Assembly (NCBI GenBank): GCA_020310875.1
Contig: CM035417.1
Span: 87,203,440-87,267,439 of the forward strand
DNA length: 64,000 bases
Reading direction: 5' to 3'
Origin: Ceratopteris richardii
Lineage: Eukaryota; Streptophyta; Polypodiopsida; Polypodiales; Pteridaceae
Part shown: positions 33,231 through 44,015 of the stretch, piece after piece
Position numbering within the stretch: position 1 is the stretch's first letter
How the letters are laid out: every line of letters starts with the position of its first letter
Made by a program: the position numbers and the translations under genes
The notes under the pieces: generated by a model
Told to the model about the DNA's origin: nothing
Seen by the model: only the letters and a program-made list of their open reading frames with translations
Databases searched by the model: none

Positions 33231-36200
33231 CTGCTTGCGTAGGCGATGGGGAGATCTATATTACCTTCATTCGTGGGTTGTGCTAACACACATCCTATGG
33301 CATAGTTGGATGCATCCACATGTACATGGAATGGCTTACTCCAATCTGGGGTGGTCAATATAGGTGCTGAGCACAAACGTCATTTAAGTTCATTAAATGA
33401 AATTCTCACACTCATCTGTCCATTCAAAATTGGTCAAAAGGGAGTACAGAGGCTTGGCTATGATTGCATACATGTGTATGAATCGTCTATAATAACCACA
33501 ATGGCCCATAAATGCCTGTACCTCTTTCACGTTAGTTGGTCTAGGTAGATCTGCAATTACTTTCACTTTTTCTTCATCTGTCAAAATTCCATTCTTTGAA
33601 ACAATGTGTCCTAGAATTTTGCCTTGTCTGACCATGAAAACGCACTTTTCTGGGTTCAAACAAACCTGATATTCTCGACATTTGTCAAATATTTGTCTTA
33701 GTTCTGGGATATGTGTATGTCTTACATTTGAATGTGCACATAAGTCATCGACATAAACTTCCAAATTCTTGCATAAGAATTCCTTAAAAACATGACACAT
33801 GAGTCGCTGGAAAGTGGCGGGTGCATTTGTGAGCCCAAATGGCATCACACGAAATGCAAATATGCCCCATTTTGTGGCAAAAGCCGTCTTGTAATGATCT
33901 TCTAGAGCAATGCCTACTTGATTATAGCCTGAGAATCCATCAAGAAAGCTGTAAACTTCCTTGCCTGCAACTCTTTCCAATAAATGTTCCGTGATAGGAA
34001 GAGGATAATTGTCCCTAATCTTGGCGGCATTAACTTTTTTAAGGTTAATACACACACGCAATTTTCCGTTCTTCTTGGGCACAACCACAATGGGGGATAC
34101 CCATTCGGTATGCTCAATTTCGTAAATGAATCCTGCTTCTATCAAACGATCTATCTCCTCTTTAATCTTTGCAGCGTAGTTATCATTGTACGTGTATGGT
34201 TTCTGTTTCGTGGGTTTTGCATCTGGAGTCATAGGGATTCTATGAGAACATATGTCCGGATCTACTCCTTTCAAGTCTTTGTAACTCCAAGCAAAAACGT
34301 CTCTATATTCGCGCAATAGGGCAACTAATTCTTCTTCTTCTTCCTTCGTCAAATCATGCCCTATGTATGTACATTTCTCTTCTTCTCCTTCTATGGCAAC
34401 TATGATTTTCTTGGTTTTTTCTCGATTATCATATACTTCTCCAACTTCAGCATTTCTATTAGGCATTCTTACCATTATTCTTCTATCTTCTATTTCATAC
34501 TTTTTGAAGTTCTCGGGAACCTCAAACAAGGCTTCTTCTTTTTCTGACATGGTTTCTTTCTTCTTTCTTTTCTTACCTTCACTTTTGTCAGTCACTTGAG
34601 TGGCTAACCTCACCTCATCCATAATTTCTTCGTGCCTTTGAGGGTAAATCTCTACTTCATAGAAGTATTCTTCTTCTGATGCAAAGGGTGAGTCCATAAG
34701 AATTGACTCTAAATCAAAATCGCTCGCATCCTCAAATGCATCAATGTTAGGTTCACATTCTTCTAAAATTGAATCACACATGATTGGCTCTATCGTGAAA
34801 ACTAAAATGTCATAGCCATCTTCGTCACAGTGGGGTGTCCATTGTTCTTCATTGATGGCTACATCCATGGTTGCTAGGATTTCTGCCCAACCATGGGGTT
34901 CGAATTCTTTGTCTGGAAATACTACAGGTGCATATGCTGGGTCTTGAAGGGTTCTTGGGTGTTGTTTTGCACCTAAAGTCCTGGCTTCTAACCGTTCTTC
35001 CTCTTGTTTTGCTACTTTACACATCCATAAATGAGTATCCTCGTGCAACCATGAGGGGTCTGACTCTAACGAGTGTACCGATTCCGTTTCTACCTGTGTC
35101 TTATGGACGGTATTCCATTGTATTGGGGGTACGTCTCTATGTGAATAGTCCTTAAGATTGACTTTAGTAGTCACTCCTAAATGTTGCAAGTACAAAGAAT
35201 TAGTTCCCCAATCTTGTACAATTTGCAACTGACGCATGAATGGTCGTCCCAATATCATCTCATAAGCATGATTTTTACTAAAATCACAAATGGCAAAGGT
35301 ATGCTCAAACTCCACACCACAAGTGGTGAGAGATATGCCTTCTAGTAAGCCTAATGGTTTTTCTATGCATCCATCAGCCATTTGTAGCTTCATCCTGGTG
35401 GGTCTTAATGCTGGCTTACCCCAACGTTTCCATAAAGCGGTGGTAGCGATGGCTACTCCGGCTCCTGAATCTAAGATGGCTTTCGTGGTGTAGCCCTGAT
35501 GGGTTATTGGAAGATAAGTGTTACCTTCCTCTCCTTGGCTTACATCTTCGATCTTTTCTACGGGTATCTCTGGTACCTTCTTTTGTGATCCTATCTGTGA
35601 GGGAGTAGTAGCAAGCTGAGGGAATTGATTTGCTACATGTTTCCATAATTCTGGTTTTACCTTCAACAACTCTTCTAGGGTGAGATTACACTGTACTTTG
35701 GTGTTCTTTATCACTTCCATGTTCCTAGGTATCACTGATTCTTCATTCCTCACTATGATCGTGGGTGTTCTCATACTAATAGACTTTGCTTCCCAAGGTC
35801 TTGTGAACTGAGGTAATTCTTGTAAAGAATTGGATTCAAAACCTGTGTGTTCACTCAGTTGCTCTTCCTCTACGTCATCGTAAATAGAGGGAATGTCTTG
35901 GGGAAATTGTTCCTGCAAGTCATCTATTTCTTGAATAGGAGGATGGGTTCCTTGTTCTTTTCTCCATTTCTCTTCTTGGATTTCTCTCAAAAATTCATGT
36001 GAATATCTATGTATAGAAGACAAATTGTCTTCCCCTTCTGTGTTTGGCACTTGAGACAGGGATGGTGCATTCCTTTCCTGTGTCTCTGGGACAATAGGGT
36101 TCCTATGCTGATCATTTTTCTCTTTGCTTTCTATCAAGTATTCTAGCCTCTCCATTAGTCCTTGAAAGTGTAGTTCCGATTTTGCCATGTTATTCCAATT

Positions 36201-36485
36201 AAGATATGTAGAGGCTTCGAACAAAGCTTGTGCTAATTCTACCATCTTCATGCAAAGTTTAGTCCTCTCAATTTCTAGGTCTGCTCGAGGGTAATTCTTG
36301 CTCATTTCAGCTACTTGAGGTCCTTCTTTTATTCTAGCCTGATATGCATGAAACATCATGTCTAGGTTTTCTGGTATGGGTTTCGCTAAAACTGATCTTG
36401 ATTTTTGAGTTGGGTTCTCTTTATTTAATTCTTGTGAGGTCAATTCTAGGATTTTGGCTCTCGACTCTTTTAGACTTCCTTCCAA
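33231..36485 (-). pseudogene. gag-pol: Gag end, first protease, RT and RNase H start (element B)
   Basis: A 1,030-codon open stretch: Glu/Lys-rich Gag C-terminal region, retropepsin with AILDSGAGVA (about 35,460-35,490) and MILGRPF, then RT with WVSPIVVVPKKNGKLR, MPFGLTNAPATFQR and YVDDLCAHS (about 33,740-33,765). A frameshift near 33,390-33,400 ends it after the DECENF motif. RT active site and protease motif are intact; the breaks are in linkers. Confidence 0.9.
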
Positions 36486-39116
36486 CTCAGTTATCTTTTT
36501 ACTCCATTTTCTCTTGATTCTTTCTCTAGAATCTTTCCAAGATTTTGTCTTTTTACTGCTAGACTCTACAACTTCACTAGTTCCGGTTGTTTTCTCCTGA
36601 TTAAGCTTTTGGTTTTGTAAGAGCGCTTAGGCTCTTGTTATAGCTTGGATAGGCACGTATGTAGGATTAGATCCATCTGTGTTGTTTACAATACCTATCA
36701 CGTTGATCGGTGTCACATTTGAAGCATTCACAGGGTTCTTAGGACAATCTTTGATTATGTGCTCTTTACCGTAGTCGCCGCAAAAGCCTTGTATGTTATA
36801 GTATTGTGATCGTCCTGATATCGGAGGATGTGGACAATCCTTTATGAAGTGGTCACCTTGGCACCTAAAGCATGGTCCTCTAGGGCCCTGTGGTCTTTGT
36901 TGTCTCAATTGGGGCCGTGGGTTTGGGGTTGTGTACATCACATGAGCATAGTCGGGCTCCCAACTAGGTTCCACTGGTGGACTGTCGTAATGATATGTCT
37001 CCACGTGTTCTGGTGACTCTGAGTAATAAGCAGGTGGACTATCTTCATGAGTAGAGTCAAAACTGTTTGAGTTCGGGTCACTGTCAGTAATTAAGGGTGA
37101 AACGGGAACTAAAGCCCTATTGAGGTTCTCTTCTGCAGTAGCGTATTTGACTGAGATGACATTCGCTGGTGGGGGTGGCTGCTGAGCTAAGACAGGTTGA
37201 GGTCTCTGTTGAGCCTGGTAAGGGTAGTTCTGAGGTGGCCTATAGTAATAAGGTTGAGCATTGTATTGGCCTTGAAACCTACTTGGCTGCGGGTATGCTT
37301 GCGGGTAGTTCTGTCTCTGCTTGTTTGTTATATGGGCAGTCTTGAGCCGTGTGATTTGTGTATCTTCTCTCAATTGTACAGTATTGGCCACTAGGGTTGG
37401 CTTGCGGTTGTGTTGCATTGGGGCACACATTTGCCATATGATCACCACCACAGGTGTAACAACGCTTGTTTGTTGTTACCCTAGGCATTTGTTTACTAGA
37501 AACTCCTAGTTTCTGGGCCACTTTTTCTGCTAGGTCTTCTATCGAGCTAGAAAATTTTGTGGATGCTAGAGAAGAACAATCTGAGTCCTTATAGACTTTC
37601 GAGAGTTCAAACTCGTCTCCTAAGTTGTCCTCAATGTCTATACGAATTCTCACACACTGCTCTAGCGTTCTGGGTTCTTTCAAGTACACATAGGAGCGTA
37701 GTTTAGAGCTCAACAAGCCATCTAGAAACAATGATACTTGCTTGGCCTGTGAGGGTAACTCTTGCACTGGACATCTTTCAACATATTGTCTAAACCTACG
37801 CCTTGCGAGTCTAACTATTTCTTGAGGGGTTTGTTTGAAGCTATGAATCAACGAAAACGTGTCATGTCTGATCCCACTTTTAGAGAACTCAGTGATGAAT
37901 GACTCTAAAAAGTGATGGATGTCTCTAAATTGCCTTTGTTGCAATGGTTGGAACCAAGTTAAAGCTGTATTCTTTAACGTTAGTCCAAATGCGTTATATT
38001 GCATGAACATGTCTTCGACTTGCTCTGCTCTTAGTACTTGCTTAAATTCCGCGACATGGTCATAGGGATCTCCTGTCCCATCAAAATAGTTATTCATGGA
38101 TTTCACTAGCTGAGTGGGTCTCAATATTCTTGTGTGTTCACGTGGTCTAGGTAGAGGAAAATCATCTCTACCACCTGGCATTCTCTGTCTTTCCAAATGT
38201 CCGTGTCTATGGTAGTTCTATCTCTTCCTATGGGATGATTGAAGCTTACTTCCAGTCTTTCTTTATTTTTTTCTCTTTGATTACCATGGGCGGAGGATGT
38301 TCCTGCCCCTTGATGGCTCGCGTTTACGTTTGCTCGTGAGGGAGGGAGTACTAGTTCACCTCTCCATGTGTAGGTATTTCTAGCATGATAAGGTACCACA
38401 AAGACTCTTTCTGAAGTCTCATCCAGGTATACAACCTTTCCAGGTGTATCCGGGTCCTTGAATTTGTAGATTATAATGGAGCCTACCTCACTAGGTTGTT
38501 CCATTCTGTACCTCCAAAATGCTTCATCTGTTTCCTTGTTTACAAACAACTCTATGCTTCTATTGTCCTGAGGGGTCCAATCTGGAACTAGTACTCGTGT
38601 CAGTACAGATTTCCCTCTAGGTGTTCTAGGTTCTTCTAATGGTTCTTTTCCTTGTGCTCTCGCTTCCGTCTCCAACTGAATTACGCCAAACTCATTTGTA
38701 TTGTTTGGTTGCGTACTTAGGATGTACATTGTACCTTCCTTGTCTATGTATGCGTCTCTCTCGAATTTCACCACTGGACGTTCCAATCCAATGGGTTGAT
38801 CGGGGTTGTGCATTTGCACCACTTGCCTTCGCAAACCATCCTCATAGATGCAAGCACCTAAGAGGTTGGTTCGGAGAAACTCTAGTTGAGTCCTATAGGG
38901 TCCTTCTGGTCTTTCTAAGTATGCTACATTTGACCCTCCTTCTGGTCTTTCTGTGCTAAATGTCATTTCTGATTCGCTAGCATCTGAGCTCTCGTAGGGA
39001 TAACTAGTGTTCAATTGTTGAGCCCACGATCGTGCAATGGTTCCTACACTAGGTTCTGATGATCTAAGGCTTTATCGGTCTGACTTACCTATATGTTTGC
39101 CCGATCTAAGGTTCAT
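36486..39116 (-). pseudogene. gag: Gag N-terminal and middle parts (element B), several stops and shifts
   Basis: The ATG at 39114-39116 gives MNLRSGKHIG, and codon 15 is TAA where C has CGA. Frames then change near 38,180 and 37,300 and a stop lies near 36,625 where C has CAG. The capsid domain (motifs YFDGTGDPYDH, LTWFQPL and FLDGLL) and zinc knuckles CYTCGGDHMANVC and CFRCQGDHFIKDC are visible, as is a fourth knuckle lacking one Cys (CGDYGKEHIIKDC). Confidence 0.88.
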
Positions 39117-41015
39117 TAATTTTCTTCCTTGCACACTCAGTACACGCTCAGATCGTCAATGATTCTTTGTTCTTACTTTCTTGATTCTTTTTTTTTTTTA
39201 TTCCTTTAAATTCTTGTCTCAATGTATGCGTCAGGAATTCGACTTTCTGTGGTACTTTGAGTTCTCGTTCCGTCAGACTTAGGTTCTTTCCTTTAGGTTT
39301 TCGTATCACACACCTTTACTTTATTCTTGAACTTGATAAATTTAATTCTCTTGAACTTGAGGCGTTCCTATCGTCGTTAATCCACAATGCTAACGTTTAG
39401 CCTAAGCTAGTAATCGACTGAGGCAGTTGAGTAATCTTCCAACCTCGAGTCAGCTTGTTGGTTGCTCTGATGCCCAAGAAGCCGCGCTTCCCAAGCTTTA
39501 TGCCCTTCACCGCCTTGCTTTGCTTTGCTTTGATTGCCCTTGCTAGACCTGTAAATAATCAATGTTAGACCAATATCACAGATGGATGATCAAGCACCTA
39601 AGTTTATACACCCTTAAAGTCCCTTAACCTTTGGCAAAATTTTCTTCCAAAGCCCCATTTCTTTCATAGTCCCAACTATGTCAACCTCAAAAATATCCTC
39701 TCAAAAAATCAACATATTCTTTTTGAAAAAAACAGTTGAGGTCACGTAGTACTCGTAAAGAGCTTTCTAACAAGCTATTAAGCTCAAAAAACAGACTTCG
39801 GATGAAGAAGATATGAGCGTTCAGGCTCTGGGGGGTAAAAACTGACAAACAGGTTTTTCTCCAAATATGAGCTAAGGGGTTTCCTATGAGTGCAATGATC
39901 CAAAAATTTTCAAAAGATAGCCCCAATATTGGCCAAAAATTGAAACCCTAAAATTGGCGTCTAGGGTGGACAATCGCGATGGTCTGAGATGATCGCGATG
40001 GTCTAGGACCGTCGCGATGGTCTAGGCGAACCGTCGCGATGGCGTGATACGCAAACCGTCGCGATGGTCTGAAGTGCACGGTCGCGATGGTCTATATGTG
40101 AGCAATTGTGATGGTCGGGGTGAGGCATCACGATGGTCCGATTGAATGAACAATCGCGATGGCGTCAGTCAACGGTCAACGTGAACCGTCACGATGGTCT
40201 GAAGTGAACCGTCACGATGGTCGCAGATGCGATGGCGTGAGCCAATCGCGATGGTCCAAATTTTGAGTTGTCGCGATGGTGTAAGGGTCTCGTCGTGATG
40301 GCGTGGCTAGTGAGCAATCGCGATGGTCTAGCTTGCCACGTGGCACTATCGAGGCGATGGCATGGGCCAATCGCGATGGCGTGGAGTCGACGGGATCGTC
40401 GCGATGGTCAAGGACCGTCGCGATGGTTCAAGTGAACAGTCGCGATGGCGTGAGACCGTCGCAATGGTCCGGCCGAGCCGTCGCGATGGCGTGAGCCAAT
40501 CGCGATGGTGTGACACAATCGCGATGGCATGAGCCAATCGCGATGGTCCAGCAAAATGCAGATTTTCAAGATGCGTCTCTGGATTCCTACGTGTGCAAGT
40601 GTGCTCTACACGCTGGTGTGGTCGCCTACCTCAAATTCCGAACTTTGTAGACCATCGTGATGGTCTGACACAGTCGGCAATTTTTTACAGACAGTACATT
40701 TCTTACCTTTCTGCAGCTTTCCTGATGCTCTGGAGCTTTGTACCTGCAAGAAAACTCAAAAACACACAAGTACACACAAGCACAAAAGCTCTCTCTCTCT
40801 TGCACATGCACAAATGAGGGGAAATGAGGAGAATGGGTGGATATGGTGAATTTTCTGATTTTTTTGGAGCTGAAGATGATGATGCGGTGATGAACATGGA
40901 GTGTGGGGGAAGTGAAAAACACTAAAAACTAAGTAAAAACAACAACAAAATTGAAACTTTTACCTTCCAACACCACTTCTTGCTATACTCTTACCATCAC
41001 ACATTCGTCCTAGAC
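39117..41015 (-). other. Untranslated leader of element B
   Basis: About 1.9 kb between primer site and Gag with no credible gene. Features shared with C, read on the minus strand: the TGTGATGGTAAGAG donor-like site (about 40,985-41,001), TTTTCTTGCAG (about 40,745-40,758), and a possible acceptor ending ACAG just before GTCTAGC near 39,550. The repeat array lies at 39,965-40,560. Confidence 0.65.
39965..40560 (-). repeat. Palindromic CATCGCGATG repeat array in leader of B
   Basis: Dozens of copies around TCGCGATGG separated by short variable spacers. Many copies show TCACGATGG or TCGTGATGG, that is, CpG changed to CpA or TpG, unlike the cleaner array of C, which fits long exposure to methylation. 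Frames through it give repetitive RWS/HRD peptides and are not genes. Confidence 0.88.
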
Positions 41016-41037
41016 TCGATCCCCGGCAACGGCGCCA
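41016..41037 (-). promoter_or_regulatory. Primer binding site, tRNA-Asp type (element B)
   Basis: On the minus strand the site begins TGGCGCCGTTGCCGGGGATC, a perfect complement of the plant tRNA-Asp(GTC) 3' end. Seven bases separate it from the LTR. Confidence 0.92.
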
Positions 41038-41044
41038 AATTTTG

Positions 41045-41263
41045 TGTTGCTCTAGCACAATGGTGAGAACCACGTTAAGAAGCTCCACCTCCTTAATGTC
41101 AATCCACGGAAGAGATAGAAGTGATATGAAGATCGTGAATGTGAGATGAAGTGAGAGTGAAGGTGAGAAGCATAGAGATGCACACACACATACACACACA
41201 CTACGAAGAGACAAGCAAGACACAATGGAAGGTGAGAAATCACTCTATTCCTCAAGAATACTC
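41045..41263 (-). repeat. 5' LTR of element B, piece adjoining the primer site
   Basis: The R/U5 side of the LTR, from TGTTGCTCTAGC to the insertion point of C. The last five bases, TACTC (41259-41263), are the target duplication shared with 58793-58797. Confidence 0.93.
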
Positions 41264-41912
41264 TGTTGGAAGCAGTCAGAGGCACAGACGACGTGGAAGC
41301 ATGTAAAGACGGAGCAGGGAGCCAGTCGGATTATTTTTTCAAACAACTATGTTTTTATTACCTCTTCAAACATCCAACAGTGATTTTCATCACTCTTGTA
41401 ACATATGTAATATAGACAAAATCCCATTTTCTAATTCATAGCTCCATTTTGTGCAAGCCGAGGAGTCCTCGAGCTTGAGGAGCTTAGGTAGAATGCGCGT
41501 ACCAATTTTCGTTATTTTTAGACATCGTTTACCCTTCCAAATAGCCTCTAGGACCTATTTTTTAGCTATGCCGGTCACTAGATGTGAAACCGGTCAAAAC
41601 TAGTCTAGAAACTATAAAAAGAGCTAGAGAGCTCATTTTTGAGGTGGGTTCATGTTGGCTAGTGTGAGCTTAGAGCTAGTTTGAGCTTGTAATAGTGTTC
41701 TTGAGTAATAGAAGTGATTTCTCACCTTCCATTGTGTCTTGCTTGTCTCTTCGTAGTGTGTGTGTATGTGTGTGTGCATTTCTATGCTTCTCACCTTCAC
41801 TCTCACTTCATCTCACGTTCACGATCTTCATATCACTCCTATCTCTTCCGCGGATTGACATTAAGGAGGTGGAGCTTTTTAACGTGGTTCTCACCATTGT
41901 GCTAGAGCAACA
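41264..41912 (+). repeat. 5' LTR of element C (649 bp)
   Basis: TGTTGGAAGCAG to GAGCAACA. TATA box CTATAAAAA at 41612-41620. GT-rich tract at about 41757-41778. It differs from the 3' LTR at about 41565 (G/A) and 41878 (T/C). Confidence 0.97.
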
Positions 41913-41919
41913 CCAAATT

Positions 41920-41941
41920 TGGCGCCGTTGCCGGGGATCGA
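41920..41941 (+). promoter_or_regulatory. Primer binding site, tRNA-Asp type (element C)
   Basis: Begins TGGCGCCGTTGCCGGGGATC seven bases after the LTR; 22 bases are complementary to the 3' end of plant tRNA-Asp(GTC). Confidence 0.93.
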
Positions 41942-44015
41942 GTCTAGGACGAATGTGTGATGGTAAGAGTATAGCAAGAAGTGGCGTTGGAAGGTAAAAA
42001 TTTCAGTTCTTGGTTATTGTTTATACTTAGTTTTTAGTGTTTTTCACCTCCCCCACACTCCATCTTCATCATCGCATCATCATCTTCATCTCCAAAATAA
42101 ATCAGAAAATTCACCATATCCACTCATTCACCTCATTTCCCCTCATTTGTGCATGCGAGAGAGCGAGAGAGAACTTTTGTGCTTGTGTGTGCTGGTGTTT
42201 TCTTGAGTTTTCTTGCAGGTACAGAGCTCCAGTGCATCAGGAAAGCTTGGAAAAGGTAAAATTTTACTCTCTGTCAAAGATCTGCCGAGTGTGGCGGACC
42301 ATCGCGATGGTCCGCAACCTTCGGAATTCGAGGTAGGCGACCACACCACGAGGTAGGCGACCCTTGCGCATCTACGAATCCACAGGCGCATCTCAAAAAT
42401 TCATACTTTGGTGGACCATCGCAATTGGCTCAGACCATCGCGATTGTGTCACACCATCGCGATAGGCTCACGCCATCGCGACGGCTCGGCCGGACCATCG
42501 CGACGGTTCACTTGAGCCATCGCGACGGTCCACCTGGACCATCGCGATTGTCCAGTTGACCTTGGGCCATCGCGATTGGCCCATGCCATCGCCACGACGG
42601 TGCCACGTGTCAAGATAGACCATCGCGACGGTTCATTTTTTCGGACCATCGCGACAGCCCAAAATCGGACCATCGCGATTGGCTCATGCCATCGCACTTG
42701 TGACCATCGCGACGGTTCACTTCGGACCATCGCGATTGTCCATCTTTGACCGTTGACCCACGCCATCGCGATTGTCCGCCTGATCACGCCATCGCGACGG
42801 TTCGACCTCACGCCATCGCGATCGTTCACCCTTTCGTGCCATCGCGATTGTCCGCCTGATCACGCCATCGCGACGGTTCGACCTCACGCCATCGCGATCG
42901 TTCACCCTTTCGCGCCATCGCGATTGTCCGCTTGATCACGCCATTGCGACGGTTTGACCTCACGCCATCGCGATCGTTCACCCTTTCGCGCCATCGCGAT
43001 TGTCCGCCTGATCACGCCATCGCGACGGTTCGACCTCACGCCATCGCGATCGTTCACTTCGGGCCATCGCGACGGTTCATTTTTTTGGACCATCGCGACA
43101 GTCCAAATTCCACGCCATCGCGACGGTTCGCTTGGACCATCGCGACGGTCTCAGACCATCGCGATTGTGCACCCCCATCGCAAATTTTGGGTTCCATTTT
43201 TTGACCAATTTTGGGGGCATTTTTGAGAAATTTTTGGACCATTAGACTCATAGGAGAACCCTTCGCTCATATCGGAAGGAAAACCTGATTGTCAGTTTTT
43301 ACCCCCCAGGGCCTGAGCGCTCATAACTTTTTCATCCGAAGTCCGTTTTTTGAGCTTAATAGCTCATTAGAAAGCTCTTGACGAGTACTACGTGACCTCA
43401 ACTGTTTTTTTTCTTAAAGAATACATCTATTTTTAGATAAGCTATTTGGAGGTTGACCTAGTTTGGGACTAGGAAGCCAGGGGGCAAACATTGAAAAGTT
43501 GGGCAAAAGGGAAGGGACTTAAAAGGTGTATATACTCAGGTGCTTGATCATCCAACTGTGAATTGGTCTAATATTGGATTTTTCCAGGTCTAGCAAGGAC
43601 AATCGAGGGCAACCAAGGCAAGGCAGCAAAGGGCTTAAAGCTTGGGAAGCGCGGCTTCTTGGGCATCAGAGCAACCAGAAAAGCTGACTCGAGGTTGGAA
43701 GATTACTCAACCCCCTCAGTCAATTCTTAGCTTAGGCTAAACGGTAGTGTTGTGGATTAACGACGATAGGAACGCTTCAAGTTCAGGAGAATTAAGTTTA
43801 TCAAGTCCAAGACAAAAGTAAAGGTGTGTGAAACGAAAACCTAAAGGAAAGAACATAAATCTGACGGAACGAGAACTCAAAGTACCACGGAAAGTCGAAT
43901 TCCTGACGCATACATTAAGACAAGAACCTAACGAAACCTAAAAAGAATCAAGACAGTAATAACAAAGAATCACTAACGATCTGAGCGTGTACTGAGTGTG
44001 CAAGGAAGAAAATTA
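41942..44015 (+). other. Untranslated leader of element C with candidate splice sites
   Basis: About 2.1 kb without a credible gene. Donor-like ATG|GTAAGA (intron start 41963); acceptor-like TTTTCTTGCAG ending 42218 and TTTTTCCAG ending 43587. The repeat array is at 42293-43180. The stretch 43200-44015 is shared with the leader of B. Short repetitive frames across the array are not genes. Confidence 0.65.
42293..43180 (+). repeat. Palindromic CATCGCGATG repeat array in leader of C
   Basis: About 900 bp of irregular repeats with core CCATCGCGA followed by CGG, TGG or TTG, spaced roughly 15-40 bp. The first copy is a perfect 22-bp palindrome (42294-42315) centred on TCGCGA. A higher-order unit of about 70 bp containing TTCGACCTCACGCCATCGCG recurs three to four times at about 42790-43060. 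Nearly all CpG sites in the core are intact. Confidence 0.9.

Noticed and set aside
42449-43251. Overlapping frames on both strands in the leader array of C
   Set aside because: They translate repeats of the CATCGCGATG unit (RHRD, RDGV peptides) in all frames and end where the array ends.
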